This document shows, piece after piece, positions 34,202-43,593 of a stretch of DNA of 64,000 bases. Made by a program: the position numbers and the translations under genes. Below the pieces are notes generated by a model. The model ran no database searches and was not told where the DNA came from. It saw nothing but the letters and a program-made list of their open reading frames with translations. Each line of letters begins with the position of its first letter. Within the stretch, counting starts at the first letter, position 1. Origin of the DNA: Brevinema_A sp051649245 (lineage in GTDB: Bacteria > Spirochaetota > Brevinematia > Brevinematales > Brevinemataceae); the NCBI GenBank assembly GCA_051649245.1, contig JBOFGS010000019.1, forward strand, positions 124,001-188,000. Reading direction: 5' to 3'.

Positions 34202-35599
34202 ATGTTACAAATCAAAAAAGATGCCCATATTTTTTTTATCGGAATTGGTGGTGTTGGGATGTCTGCACTTGCACATATTTTACATAAAAAGGGATACGTT
34301 GTTTCGGGATCAGACAACAACGATTCAAAAAGTGTCCAAAACTTACAAAAATTAGGTATTCATATTTCTATCGGACATAAATCAGAAAATATTACAAGTA
34401 GCATTGATTATGTTGTTTATACTAACGCTATTAATGACGACAATCCTGAAATGCAAGCAGCAAAAAAACAAAATATTCCTGTTATTGTTCGAGCAGAAAT
34501 GTTAAACTTTATTGGATCATATTATTTTAGCATTGGTATTTCAGGTACCCACGGAAAAACAACAACAACATCAATGACATCACGAATTTTTTTATCTGCA
34601 GGATTAGACCCAACCTTGGCTGTCGGTGGCTTTTTACCGGAAATTCAGGGAGCCGGCTATCTTGGTAAAGGTGACACAATGATTTATGAAGCATGTGAAG
34701 CCTTTGGATCATTAAACTATCTTTTTCCTGATGTTGCTTTGGTAACGAACATAGATGAAGATCATCTTGAATTTTTCAAAAACAAAGATGAAGTTGAAGA
34801 ATTATTTTTGAATTATTTTAACACTCACCTTGCTCCAAATGCATTATTAATTTGGAATGCAGACGATGAGACACTCGCAAAAGTTGTAGAAAAAAGCAAT
34901 GTGGATAGAAAAGTTTCCGTTTCGATTAAGGCAGGTAAAACAGATTTTTGGGTTGAAAATATTACACTGCATTCTGATAGATCCACATTTGATGTTATTT
35001 TCAATGGGGAATTAATTGGACACTTTACTCTTGGAGTGCCTGGAATTTATAATGTTTCAAACGCTCTTCTTGCTATTGCTGTTGCAAAAATCTATGGGAT
35101 TGATAATGATTCCATCATGACAGCATTGTCAAATTTTCAAAATGCACACCGACGTTTCCAAATCATCAATAATTCTAAAGAATTTACGGTCATTGATGAT
35201 TATGCACATCATCCAAAAGCTGTTTCATTAACCTTAGAAGCGGCTCGAACATTAGCTAATAAAAATTCAGCTCAATTAATTGCAGTATTTCAACCTCATT
35301 TATATTCAAGAACACGTTATTTTTATAAAGAATTTGCAGAATCATTACTTGGTGCAGATAAAGTGATCCTTACAAAAATCTATGGTGCTCGTGAAATTAA
35401 CGAACACAATATTTCATCCGAATTGATTTATAACGAAATGATCAATAATAGAGATCCGGAGACCGTGATGATTGAGTCAGATATATCGCAAATCCCTCTT
35501 ATGATAACACAACTCTCCTCAAACAAAAATACCGTCGTCATCACAATGGGTGCAGGAGATGTTTGGAAGGTATCGGAGCAATTAAGTGAAAAAAATTAG
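34202..35599 (+). CDS. murC: UDP-N-acetylmuramate--L-alanine ligase
   Basis: 465 residues. N-terminal UDP-binding FFIGIGGVGMSALAHIL, ATP loop GISGTHGKTTTTSM, central VTNIDEDHLEFF, and C-terminal DDYAHHPKAVSLTL with AVFQPHLYSRTRYF. It adds the first amino acid of the peptidoglycan stem peptide. Start ATG 34202 behind AGGGAG. It heads a run of plus-strand genes to radA. Confidence 0.96.
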   Translation: MLQIKKDAHIFFIGIGGVGMSALAHILHKKGYVVSGSDNNDSKSVQNLQKLGIHISIGHKSENITSSIDYVVYTNAINDDNPEMQAAKKQNIPVIVRAEMLNFIGSYYFSIGISGTHGKTTTTSMTSRIFLSAGLDPTLAVGGFLPEIQGAGYLGKGDTMIYEACEAFGSLNYLFPDVALVTNIDEDHLEFFKNKDEVEELFLNYFNTHLAPNALLIWNADDETLAKVVEKSNVDRKVSVSIKAGKTDFWVENITLHSDRSTFDVIFNGELIGHFTLGVPGIYNVSNALLAIAVAKIYGIDNDSIMTALSNFQNAHRRFQIINNSKEFTVIDDYAHHPKAVSLTLEAARTLANKNSAQLIAVFQPHLYSRTRYFYKEFAESLLGADKVILTKIYGAREINEHNISSELIYNEMINNRDPETVMIESDISQIPLMITQLSSNKNTVVITMGAGDVWKVSEQLSEKN

Positions 35600-36152
35600 T
35601 ATTTTGATTATCGTGTTGTTACGAGCAGCAATCTTTGCACAAGATACAGAACTATCTACATTTTTAGTGAATTCATTTGCTTACTCTTCTAATAATACCA
35701 ATTTTAACAAAGGTCTTCGTTTGATGGGAATTGGTGAATATTTTTTCAATAAGAAAATATTTACCAAAGCGATTCCTTATTATCAAGAAGCTTATACCTT
35801 AATATCAAACGATTCCTCGATCCCTTTTAGATTGGGAGAGATCTATGAACATGAAAAACTTTGGAAACTGGCAACTCTCTATTATGAAGACTCCATTAAA
35901 CTATCTGCACAATCTGAAAATTTTGCAAAAAGCCAATTAGTTACATATATTGCACATATCAGAATTGCAAAGATTGCATACAAAGCAAATAACCGCGAAA
36001 AAGCTCTCCAACTCGTAAGTTTTTTGCGTGATGAACAATCTATTATGAAATCTCTTTATCCTACAGCATGGGATGAATTCACAAATTTTTTTGATCCATT
36101 ACTACCTGATACTGCAACCAGAACAGTTCTGTCAAATAAATCTAATCAATAG
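35586..36152 (+). CDS. exported TPR-like protein
   Basis: 188 residues, GTG start at 35586 inside the end of murC (14-nt overlap) with GGAG 7 nt upstream. Signal peptide MKKISILIIVLLRAAIFAQD. Two to three TPR-like helix pairs, such as FTKAIPYYQEAYTLIS and LWKLATLYYEDSIKLS. Likely a periplasmic scaffold; the partner is unknown. Coupled translation with murC hints at an envelope role. Confidence 0.7.
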   Translation: MKKISILIIVLLRAAIFAQDTELSTFLVNSFAYSSNNTNFNKGLRLMGIGEYFFNKKIFTKAIPYYQEAYTLISNDSSIPFRLGEIYEHEKLWKLATLYYEDSIKLSAQSENFAKSQLVTYIAHIRIAKIAYKANNREKALQLVSFLRDEQSIMKSLYPTAWDEFTNFFDPLLPDTATRTVLSNKSNQ

Positions 36153-36160
36153 AGGAAGAT

Positions 36161-37219
36161 ATGTATTCATCATTACTTTGGATTCTTTTTTCTATTTTGT
36201 TTATTTTCTTAGCAATTATTTTTTATCTTCGACAAAAACAATTGCAAAAATTATCTAAAAAAAATAACAATCTTTTTCTTACCACACAAGAAGCGATAAC
36301 TTATATTGCAAAAAAAGCTAACTTGTCCACAGACGAACAAGAGAAATTAAAAATATTATTACCATTAGCAGGCAGTAACCGTCTGTATATGGGTTTTGAA
36401 GATGATGAACCTGCAAAAAAATGGCTGACAAACACACAGCGTGCGCTTTATCACAACACTCAATTTAATAACCAACTAAAAGATGAATTAGTCTTTGCTG
36501 CTTATGAAATTTTTCGAAAAATCAAAGTTACGAAAGCATTATTAAATCCCAGTATCACTTCTATCAAAGACATAAGCAATGGTCAATCATTATCTATTGA
36601 AATACCTGGTGAACAGACACCTATTACGGGTACATTGATTTCAACAGATTTAAGAACAATTCAGATTCTTGTTAAAATAGAGTATTTAGATATATTAACA
36701 AAACTGCAAAAAAGTAACAGTACCATTACTGTTACTTTTTGGAAAAAAATGGATGCGGGGTATAGTTTTCATTCGCATATTATTAGTTTATTGACAAAAA
36801 ACTATTCTTGTATTTTATCGTTGTCACATCCAACTTTTATTAAAAGAACAAATATAAGACAATATCCTCGTCGCGAATGTACAATTCCGTGCCGATTTAA
36901 AGTCAATATCTTTCATACAGAATTTGATCAAGAAACAACTAAAGAAAAATCGGGACCTATTACACTTGGTTTAATAAATAATCTTGGCCCAAACGGTTGT
37001 ACGATAGTGACACATAAAGCTATTCCAAATGATTCAACTCTTGTAGTTGATTTTCCGCTTTTTAATGAAACCCTACATATTAAAGGGATTTTAAAAAAGA
37101 TTTTAATTCACGATTTAAGTTATATTTTAAATATTGAATTTACAGATGAATTATCTCGCAATGATATGATAAAAATTTATCATTTTGTATTTTCAGATCT
37201 GGATATCATTCAATATTAA
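36161..37219 (+). CDS. membrane-anchored PilZ-domain protein (c-di-GMP effector type)
   Basis: 352 residues. One N-terminal membrane helix (about 4-23), a helical region, a YcgR-N-like beta domain about 140-222 (SLSIEIPGEQTPITGTLIST), then PilZ about 230-345. The first binding motif RQYPR (233-237) fits RxxxR. The second, NNLGPNG (273-279), has Gly where NxSxxG has Ser, so affinity may be altered. Domain order resembles YcgR-type flagellar brakes, but the membrane anchor is different. AGGAAG precedes the ATG. Confidence 0.75.
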   Translation: MYSSLLWILFSILFIFLAIIFYLRQKQLQKLSKKNNNLFLTTQEAITYIAKKANLSTDEQEKLKILLPLAGSNRLYMGFEDDEPAKKWLTNTQRALYHNTQFNNQLKDELVFAAYEIFRKIKVTKALLNPSITSIKDISNGQSLSIEIPGEQTPITGTLISTDLRTIQILVKIEYLDILTKLQKSNSTITVTFWKKMDAGYSFHSHIISLLTKNYSCILSLSHPTFIKRTNIRQYPRRECTIPCRFKVNIFHTEFDQETTKEKSGPITLGLINNLGPNGCTIVTHKAIPNDSTLVVDFPLFNETLHIKGILKKILIHDLSYILNIEFTDELSRNDMIKIYHFVFSDLDIIQY

Positions 37220-37233
37220 ATGAAGAGGTACGT

Positions 37234-37455
37234 ATGAGAATTTTTATTGCTTTAGTCTCGTTTTTTATTTTTTTAATTTTTGCAATCCAAAATAATAATT
37301 TAGTGAATGTATCATTTTTCACTTTTCATGTAGCTCAAATTCCTTTATTTTCAGTTATTATTACTGTTTTTATCTTGGGAGTTATTGTAGGTTATACGAC
37401 CCACTGGATCAAATCTGTTTTCTCATCAAAAAAATCAGTGATTAAGAAAAAGTAA
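37234..37455 (+). CDS. LapA-domain (DUF1049) small membrane protein
   Basis: 73 residues, two membrane helices (about 4-22 and 38-62) with FAIQNNNLVNVSFF between them, the DUF1049/LapA signature, and a basic C terminus SKKSVIKKK. LapA in E. coli is linked to LPS assembly control; the role here is unknown. GAGG upstream; 14 nt from the PilZ gene. Confidence 0.8.
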   Translation: MRIFIALVSFFIFLIFAIQNNNLVNVSFFTFHVAQIPLFSVIITVFILGVIVGYTTHWIKSVFSSKKSVIKKK

Positions 37456-37471
37456 GAAATAGAGGTATTTA

Positions 37472-38824
37472 TTGGCTAAATCAAAAACTATTTTTTGTTG
37501 TCAATCTTGTGGTTATGAAACAGTAAAATGGCTCGGAAAATGTCCCTCTTGTTCTGAGTGGAACACTTTTTCTGAATTTTCTACTGGGAAATCAAGCTCC
37601 AAACAAAAAACATCACTATATTTATCAAAACAAAAACCTGAAAAATTATCCGAAATCACCACAAACATCTCTCAAAGAACGTTCACAACAATTTCTGAGT
37701 GGGATAGAGTTGTTGGGGGATCTCTTTCTGGTCAAGCTATTTTATTATCCGGTGAACCAGGGATTGGTAAATCTACTTTATTATTACAAATCGCTCAAAA
37801 ACTTGCCAAACACGGGCTTATTTTTTATATTAATGGAGAAGAATCAGCTAGCCAAGTCAAAATTAGAGCGGATCGTTTGTCGATTGATACAGCTAACTTA
37901 TATTTATTTGCTGAAACTGATGTTGATCAGATATTAGATTCTTTTAATGATCATAAACCAATGTTTGTCATCATTGACTCTTTACAAACACTAACATCTG
38001 AAAATATTGATTCTGCTCCAGGTTCTTTGCCACAATTACGTGAATGTACTCATAAGATTGTACATTACTGTAAAGAACAAGGAATTTGTGCGATTTTGGT
38101 ATCACATATTACAAAAGACGGTGCTATTGCCGGCCCAAAAGCGATTGAACATCTTGTTGACACAGTATTATTTTTGGAAAGTGATACTAAAGGTTTGTAC
38201 CGTGTCTTACGATCTTTTAAAAATCGTTTTAATACAACAGATGAAGCTGGGTTTTTTGAAATGAAAAGTGGAGGTCTTTTCCCTGCAGATAACTTATCGG
38301 AAGCTTTTGTTTCTATTCATGAATCGCCTGTTTTTGGATCAGCTATTTATGCACATTCAGAAGGACAACGTGTCTTCCCTGTAGAGATTCAAGTACTATG
38401 CCATCAAACCAATCAAAATTATCCAAAACGTACCGCAGAAGGAATGGATAATTCTCGACTAGCATTACTTTGTGCTGTTATTGAAAAACAACTTCGTATC
38501 CCTCTTAACAGATATGATATCTATGCTAATATCACAGGTGGTTTAGAAATCAAAGATAGAAGTTTGGATTGTGCTGTTGTTGTTGCATTATGTTCTTCGT
38601 TTAAAGAAATAGCTATTGATTATGATAGTGCGTTCATCGGTGAAGTGGGTCTCACTGGAGAGATTCGACCTGTCAAAGAGCTTGAAAAAAGAGTAAAAGA
38701 ATTGACACGACTAGGAATAAAAAAAATTTTCATTCCATACATTAAAAATATCGAACAAGATCTCAAAGATTTTAAAGTTCATCCAATTAAACATATTAAT
38801 GAATTGTTTGCTTTGTTATTTTAA
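37472..38824 (+). CDS. radA: RadA, DNA repair ATPase/helicase
   Basis: 450 residues, TTG start at 37472 behind GAGG. N-terminal zinc finger CCQSCGYETVKWLGKCPSC; Walker A GEPGIGKST; KNRF motif in RSFKNRFNTTDE (usual KNRFG, here Asn after Phe); C-terminal Lon-protease-like domain about 280-445 with DCAVVVALCSSF and AFIGEVGLTGEIRPV. It assists branch migration in recombination. The protease domain lacks the catalytic Ser, as in all RadA. Confidence 0.95.
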   Translation: MAKSKTIFCCQSCGYETVKWLGKCPSCSEWNTFSEFSTGKSSSKQKTSLYLSKQKPEKLSEITTNISQRTFTTISEWDRVVGGSLSGQAILLSGEPGIGKSTLLLQIAQKLAKHGLIFYINGEESASQVKIRADRLSIDTANLYLFAETDVDQILDSFNDHKPMFVIIDSLQTLTSENIDSAPGSLPQLRECTHKIVHYCKEQGICAILVSHITKDGAIAGPKAIEHLVDTVLFLESDTKGLYRVLRSFKNRFNTTDEAGFFEMKSGGLFPADNLSEAFVSIHESPVFGSAIYAHSEGQRVFPVEIQVLCHQTNQNYPKRTAEGMDNSRLALLCAVIEKQLRIPLNRYDIYANITGGLEIKDRSLDCAVVVALCSSFKEIAIDYDSAFIGEVGLTGEIRPVKELEKRVKELTRLGIKKIFIPYIKNIEQDLKDFKVHPIKHINELFALLF

Positions 38825-38852
38825 TAAATTGCAATAAATATAAATTCGAAGC

Positions 38853-38881
38853 TTGATTAAAAAAAAGAACTATGTTATAAT
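38853..38881 (+). promoter_or_regulatory. promoter of infC-rpmI-rplT
   Basis: TTGATT (38853-38858), 17 nt, TATAAT (38876-38881) with extended TGT. Only about 25 nt lie between the expected start and the infC ATG, too short for a long L20 leader of the Bacillus type. Confidence 0.8.
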
Positions 38882-38910
38882 TACAAAAGCAAAAATGCTA
38901 GAAGGAAGAT

Positions 38911-39456
38911 ATGCGAAAACCTGATATAAAAAAATCTGACAAAGATCAAACAAGAATCAACGATCAAATCAAAGCTCCACAGCTTAGAGTATTAGATCCT
39001 GAAGGAAATCCTCTTGGTATTTTAACATTATCAGAAGCGTTAAAAAAAGCTGAAGAGTGGGAACTTGATCTTGTTGAGATTTCTCCTGGCGCAGAACCTC
39101 CTGTTGCTAGAGTTGTTGACTATGGAAAATTTCTGTATCAAAAAGAAAAAAAGCTTAAAGAAGCACGTAAAAATCAAAAAAATGTAGAATTAAAAGAAAT
39201 TAAATTTGGACCTCATATTGATAAACACGATTTTGATTATAGAGTTCGTAGAATAGAAGAATTTCTTGCTAAAGGTGATAAAGTAAAAATTAGTATTCGT
39301 TTTCGTGGACGTGAAATGGCTCATACACAATTAGGATTTGATATCATCAAAAAAATTTTAGAGATATTAACTGATTTTGTGTTAGAAAAGCCTGCAAAAT
39401 TGGAAGGAAGACAAATTCTTATGGTTCTTTCACCACCAAAATCTCAAAAAAAATAA
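38911..39456 (+). CDS. infC: Translation initiation factor IF-3
   Basis: 181 residues with ATG start (many bacteria use AUU). N-terminal domain TRINDQIKAPQLRVLDPEG to VDYGKFLYQKEKK, Lys-rich linker, C-terminal domain EIKFGPHIDKHDFDYRV and SIRFRGREMAHTQLG. It checks initiator tRNA and keeps subunits apart. AAGGAAG upstream of the ATG. Confidence 0.97.
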   Translation: MRKPDIKKSDKDQTRINDQIKAPQLRVLDPEGNPLGILTLSEALKKAEEWELDLVEISPGAEPPVARVVDYGKFLYQKEKKLKEARKNQKNVELKEIKFGPHIDKHDFDYRVRRIEEFLAKGDKVKISIRFRGREMAHTQLGFDIIKKILEILTDFVLEKPAKLEGRQILMVLSPPKSQKK

Positions 39457-39485
39457 AAAAGCAACCAAAAACGATGGAGAGTTTC

Positions 39486-39683
39486 ATGCCAAAAATGAAA
39501 ACTAACAGATCTGTCGCTAAGCGTTATTCTATTTCCTCCTCAGGGAAAGTTCGTCGCAGTAAGTGTGGAAGAAGACACCTTCTTGAAGGTAAAACACCTA
39601 AATTGAAACGAAACAGCAAAGGGCTTGTAGAAGTACGTAAAAAATTAGCCGACAAAATTAAATTAATGATGCCTTTTGTTTAA
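39486..39683 (+). CDS. rpmI: Ribosomal protein L35
   Basis: 65 residues from ATG 39486 (GGAG upstream; the frame extends four codons further without need). MPKMKTNRSVAKRYSISSSG and KCGRRHLLEGKT are standard for the family. Starts 29 nt after infC. Confidence 0.96.
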   Translation: MPKMKTNRSVAKRYSISSSGKVRRSKCGRRHLLEGKTPKLKRNSKGLVEVRKKLADKIKLMMPFV

Positions 39684-39763
39684 GCAACATCATTAATTTA
39701 TTGGGTTTTTAAATGGGACCGGGTGTCCATTTGAAGCCATTGAGAAAAAGAACATTTTCTCAA
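39660..39763 (+). promoter_or_regulatory. three stacked hairpins at the rpmI-rplT junction
   Basis: Hairpin 1: 39660-39671 with 39688-39699, 12 perfect bp around the rpmI stop. Hairpin 2: 39711-39732, AAAT(G)GGAC and GTCCATTT, loop CGGGT. Hairpin 3: 39740-39748 with 39755-39763, TTGAGAAAA and complement. They fill most of the 104-nt gap and could mediate L20 autoregulation or set the L35:L20 ratio. Confidence 0.55.
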
Positions 39764-39787
39764 AAATTATTTATAGGGGTACTCACA

Positions 39788-40144
39788 ATGAGAGTTAAAA
39801 CATCCATAACAACCCGTGCACGTCACAAAAAAGTTTTAAACCGTGCAAAAGGTTTTAAAGGAACAAGAAGCGTACGTTTTAATGCTGCAAATGAAACATT
39901 ACTGCACGCATTACGCTATGAATTTATTCATAGAAGAACAAGACGACGAGATATCAAAAGACTTTGGATCACACGTATCAATGCATTTGTAAGAGCTGAG
40001 GGAATTACTTATTCTCGTTTTATCGAAGGCTTGAAAAAAGCAAATGCAGCCGTTGATCGTAAAGTATTAGCATGGTTAGCAATGAATGATGCTCCAGCAA
40101 TGAATGCTTATGTTGCTCTCGCTAAAAAATCTCTTGGTATGTAA
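39788..40144 (+). CDS. rplT: Ribosomal protein L20
   Basis: 118 residues from ATG 39788; the longer frame from 39713 runs through the leader hairpins and is not coding. RVKTSITTRARHKKVLNRAK, then RRRDIKRLWITRINAF. It is an assembly protein for the large subunit and, in several bacteria, a translational repressor of this operon. Confidence 0.97.
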   Translation: MRVKTSITTRARHKKVLNRAKGFKGTRSVRFNAANETLLHALRYEFIHRRTRRRDIKRLWITRINAFVRAEGITYSRFIEGLKKANAAVDRKVLAWLAMNDAPAMNAYVALAKKSLGM

Positions 40145-40162
40145 TAATTATCAAAGATATAT

Positions 40163-40205
40163 AAATATAAAAAACTCCTTCTAAATGAAGGGGTTTTTTA
40201 TATTT
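40163..40205. terminator. bidirectional terminator after rplT
   Basis: 19-bp stem (AAATATAAAAAACTCCTTC and complement with one G-T pair), 5-nt loop. It also closes the minus-strand arylsulfotransferase-like gene, whose stop lies in it. Confidence 0.9.
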
Positions 40206-41772
40206 ATTGAAATATTTGATCTTCTTTATACCAATAATCTAAAGAATATTTACGTTTTGGTTCTCGATAAGGATAAATAGGAAATTTATCAATACGGTAC
40301 ATTATAGACGGACTATCAATAATCATATCAAATAAAGAAGCTCCACGCACATCAATTTCGATGATACGTCTCATCTTACCATAACCATAAAGAATGAGTT
40401 TATTTTCATAAAAATCACCAGTAATATCGACATCAGAAACAAAACGCGAATAATTTTTCTCTGCTGGTTGAAAACGCATCAATACTTGAGCTACCATTGC
40501 GTTATGATTCAGTACATATTCCATCATTCTAGAACCAAAAGGATTATCTTTTTCATCAGCTTGATTATCAAACATTGATAATGTGTCATTCTCTTGCAAC
40601 AATAATGAATGCTGACCAATCGGATTTCCATCAGCAAGGGTAGCATTCATTCTTTTGTATTTTAAAGAAGGAATATCTGTAAGATAAATCATCTCTTCTG
40701 GAACAGTTCCATATTTGAAACCTTTTTCAAAATCGGCTTCACTGGAAGCCATAAACCATTCCATTGTCCAGTCAGACATACGGATAGATAGCACACCTAG
40801 ATGTCTAGAAGAAACATACAAAAGATCTTTATCAGCATCATAAACCAAAGAATTAATATGAGCCCAATCAACACGTTTTGGTTTATTATTAACAATATAA
40901 GGTGTTTTATCATCAAAAATTAAATTTTTTAAAAGTTCTTGATCTTCCGGATCTACAGCTTTACGAATTGCATCCCCTAGAAAAAATGTTCTTACTATTT
41001 TTCCTTGCGGTCCAACAACACCGATGCTATCTTCCCATCCCCATTTAGTATTCAACAGAACTAAGCGAAGACCATCTTTATAAGGAACAAAATCATGATG
41101 GGCATTCATTTCATAACGAAAAATATTACGTCCCATCATGTTGACTTTTTGAAAAGCTTTATTTCCGTCAATAATGTACATAAACATTTCTTGAGCTTCT
41201 TTTTTCATACGAACCAAATAAGGATTACCGGATTGAGGTTGATAGAGATAACGAATATCACCTCTTCTATCAAAAGCAACAACAGTTCCGGCATTGGGCA
41301 TACTAATAAAATACAAATCTTGATTTTGAATTTGGGGGGAAGGAAGAACATCCGTTAATACTTTCGTCCTCATATTAATTTCTGTGCCTGCGTCTGGTTC
41401 TATATTAGGAATAGGGGTACCTTTTGACGTAATCTTAATAGGGGGAACTTTTACTTTATAAACTTTTTGTACTTCATCAGCAGGTTTTATGACAAGCGTA
41501 TTAATTTGATTCGGATAAAAACCATGTAAAGGTAAAATATTACCATGTCCTTCTTCAAAAGTATAACTGATAGTCATCGTAGGTGTATTTCCTTTGATAA
41601 AAACAGTAATTTTTTTATTATAAGATTTTGGCATTTTATAAATAGCTGATAAAGGAGTGTTACCTGTTGGATTAAAGATTATTTCTCCATCAACAACATC
41701 TTCCTGAGCAAAAAGAGCATTATATTTGAACAACATAAATAACAAGAGGAAAAAAAGATTCTTAAAATACAT
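40204..41772 (-). CDS. exported arylsulfotransferase-like (ASST family) protein
   Basis: 522 residues from ATG 41772 (GGAG upstream). Signal peptide MYFKNLFFLLLFMLFKYNALFAQ. N-terminal Ig-like domain about 30-130, then a beta propeller. Diagnostic blocks: AHHDFVPYKDGLRLVLLN, VDWAHINSLVYDADKDLLYV then SSRHLGVLSI, and GQHSLLL, carrying His residues in the places of the PAPS-independent arylsulfate sulfotransferase active site (donor His and supporting His/Arg in E. coli AssT). It probably moves sulfate between phenolic compounds in the periplasm. The Dsb-type partners found beside assT elsewhere are absent here. Confidence 0.72.
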   Translation of the reverse strand: MYFKNLFFLLLFMLFKYNALFAQEDVVDGEIIFNPTGNTPLSAIYKMPKSYNKKITVFIKGNTPTMTISYTFEEGHGNILPLHGFYPNQINTLVIKPADEVQKVYKVKVPPIKITSKGTPIPNIEPDAGTEINMRTKVLTDVLPSPQIQNQDLYFISMPNAGTVVAFDRRGDIRYLYQPQSGNPYLVRMKKEAQEMFMYIIDGNKAFQKVNMMGRNIFRYEMNAHHDFVPYKDGLRLVLLNTKWGWEDSIGVVGPQGKIVRTFFLGDAIRKAVDPEDQELLKNLIFDDKTPYIVNNKPKRVDWAHINSLVYDADKDLLYVSSRHLGVLSIRMSDWTMEWFMASSEADFEKGFKYGTVPEEMIYLTDIPSLKYKRMNATLADGNPIGQHSLLLQENDTLSMFDNQADEKDNPFGSRMMEYVLNHNAMVAQVLMRFQPAEKNYSRFVSDVDITGDFYENKLILYGYGKMRRIIEIDVRGASLFDMIIDSPSIMYRIDKFPIYPYREPKRKYSLDYWYKEDQIFQ

Positions 41773-41821
41773 CTCTATCTCCAAAATAAAGAAAAATAAT
41801 TTTTTTTAAATATATTTTTAT

Positions 41822-41850
41822 ATTATAATATTTTTATTCTTTTTTAGCAA
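41822..41850 (-). promoter_or_regulatory. promoter of the arylsulfotransferase-like gene
   Basis: Minus strand TTGCTA (41845-41850), 17 nt, TATAAT (41822-41827). Confidence 0.7.
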
Positions 41851-41976
41851 TCAATTTATAGATTGATGGTTATCGTTATGACCTATAAGGTACTGATAAA
41901 TAATATTTAATATACAATATATTGTAAATCAAAAAAAAATATGATAAAATATAAGATAAAGATCATGGGAGCAATT

Positions 41977-43584
41977 ATGGCTAAGTATATATTTGTTACA
42001 GGTGGCGTTGTTTCATCATTAGGCAAAGGAATTACTGCATCAGCAATTGGAGCCGTCATCAAAGCAGGTAATTACAAAGTCAACATGATGAAAATTGATC
42101 CTTACCTCAATGTTGATGCAGGAACAATGCGACCTTATGAACACGGCGAGGTATTTGTTTGTGATGATGGGACAGAAACAGATCTTGATTTAGGAAATTA
42201 CGAACGATTTCTACAAATAAAAACAACAAAAAATTCTGCAATGACCACAGGAAGTATTTACCAAAAAGTAATAGAATCAGAAAGACGTGGGGAATATCTA
42301 GGACAAACCGTACAGGTTATTCCACACATTACAGACGAAATTAAACGTCGTATCAGAAGATTTGATTTAGATGATTCTGATATTTGTATTATTGAGCTTG
42401 GTGGAACTGTAGGCGATATAGAAAGTGTCCCATTTATAGAAGCATTACGTCAATTTGCCCTTGAAGAAGGATCTGAAAATGTGATGTTTATTCATTTAAC
42501 GCTTGTACCTACATTAACAGGTGGGGAATTAAAAACAAAACCTTCACAACATTCTGTAAAAATATTGATGTCCAATGGGATTCATCCGAATATGTTAATT
42601 TGCCGTTCCGAATTACCATTAGATCAAGATATTAAAGAAAAACTATCATTATTTTGTAACGTACAAAAAAACGCTGTTATTTCACTTCCTGATGCTCAAA
42701 GCATTTATGAAATACCATTGAAACTTCAAGAAGAAAAAGTGCTTGAGATTATTGAAAAATGTCTCAACTTACCTTTACAAAAAGCAGACCTAAGTCCTTG
42801 GGCAACTATTATTCATAATATTCAACATCCAGAACAAGAAATTAATATTGCTTTTGTCGGAAAATATTTAAAATTACATGATGCCTATAAATCTGTTTTT
42901 GAAGCATTTGAACATGCAGGATTTCAAAATAAGATTAAGATATCTTTTACTAATATTGATCCAGAAAAATTAGAACAAGAAGATAGCAATACTTTAGATC
43001 AATTAGAAAAATGTGATGGTATCTTTATTCCTGGTGGATTTGGGGTACGTGGAATAAATGGAAAGATAAAAGCTCTTACTTATGGTCGTGTACATAAAAA
43101 ACCGACATTTGGCATTTGTGTTGGTCTTCAGTGTGCAGTCATTGAATTTGCACAAAATGTTCTTCATCTTCACGGTGCAAACTCAACAGAATTTAACGAA
43201 GAAACACCACACCCTGTTATTGAAATGCTTGGCAATTTAAAAAATATCAAAGATCTTGGTGGGACAATGCGTCTAGGTGCCTACACAAGCTATTTGGAAT
43301 CTGATTCTAAAATTGCACAAATTTATGGACAAACAACAATTTCAGAACGTCATCGCCATCGATTTGAAGTTAATCCTAATTATACTAAACTGCTTTCAGA
43401 AGGTGGTTTAAAGATTTCAGGTGTAGGACCTTCTCAATTGGTAGAAGCAATAGAAATTGAAGATCATCCTTGGTATATTGCTGTGCAGTATCATCCGGAA
43501 TTTTTGTCATCACCATTAAAACCACACCCTTTATTTCATTCTTTTATCACGACAATTGCATCGGAAAAACAATCAAAAAAATAG
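41977..43584 (+). CDS. pyrG: CTP synthase
   Basis: 535 residues from ATG 41977 (GGGAG upstream; twelve extra codons upstream are in frame but not needed). Synthetase domain: KYIFVTGGVVSSLGKGITAS, MKIDPYLNVDAGTMRPYEHG. Glutaminase domain: FGICVGLQCAVIEFA with the catalytic Cys, and the terminal QYHPEFLSSP with the His and Glu of the triad. It converts UTP to CTP. manC follows after 9 nt. Confidence 0.97.
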   Translation: MAKYIFVTGGVVSSLGKGITASAIGAVIKAGNYKVNMMKIDPYLNVDAGTMRPYEHGEVFVCDDGTETDLDLGNYERFLQIKTTKNSAMTTGSIYQKVIESERRGEYLGQTVQVIPHITDEIKRRIRRFDLDDSDICIIELGGTVGDIESVPFIEALRQFALEEGSENVMFIHLTLVPTLTGGELKTKPSQHSVKILMSNGIHPNMLICRSELPLDQDIKEKLSLFCNVQKNAVISLPDAQSIYEIPLKLQEEKVLEIIEKCLNLPLQKADLSPWATIIHNIQHPEQEINIAFVGKYLKLHDAYKSVFEAFEHAGFQNKIKISFTNIDPEKLEQEDSNTLDQLEKCDGIFIPGGFGVRGINGKIKALTYGRVHKKPTFGICVGLQCAVIEFAQNVLHLHGANSTEFNEETPHPVIEMLGNLKNIKDLGGTMRLGAYTSYLESDSKIAQIYGQTTISERHRHRFEVNPNYTKLLSEGGLKISGVGPSQLVEAIEIEDHPWYIAVQYHPEFLSSPLKPHPLFHSFITTIASEKQSKK

Positions 43585-43593
43585 GGATTTCAT

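Noticed and set aside
35586..35599. Frameshift between murC and the next ORF
   Set aside because: murC is full length; the overlap has its own GGAG and GTG and the second protein has a signal peptide, so it is a coupled gene.
39713..39787. 25-codon N-terminal extension of L20
   Set aside because: L20 begins MRVKTS in the family; the extension is the hairpin region of the leader.
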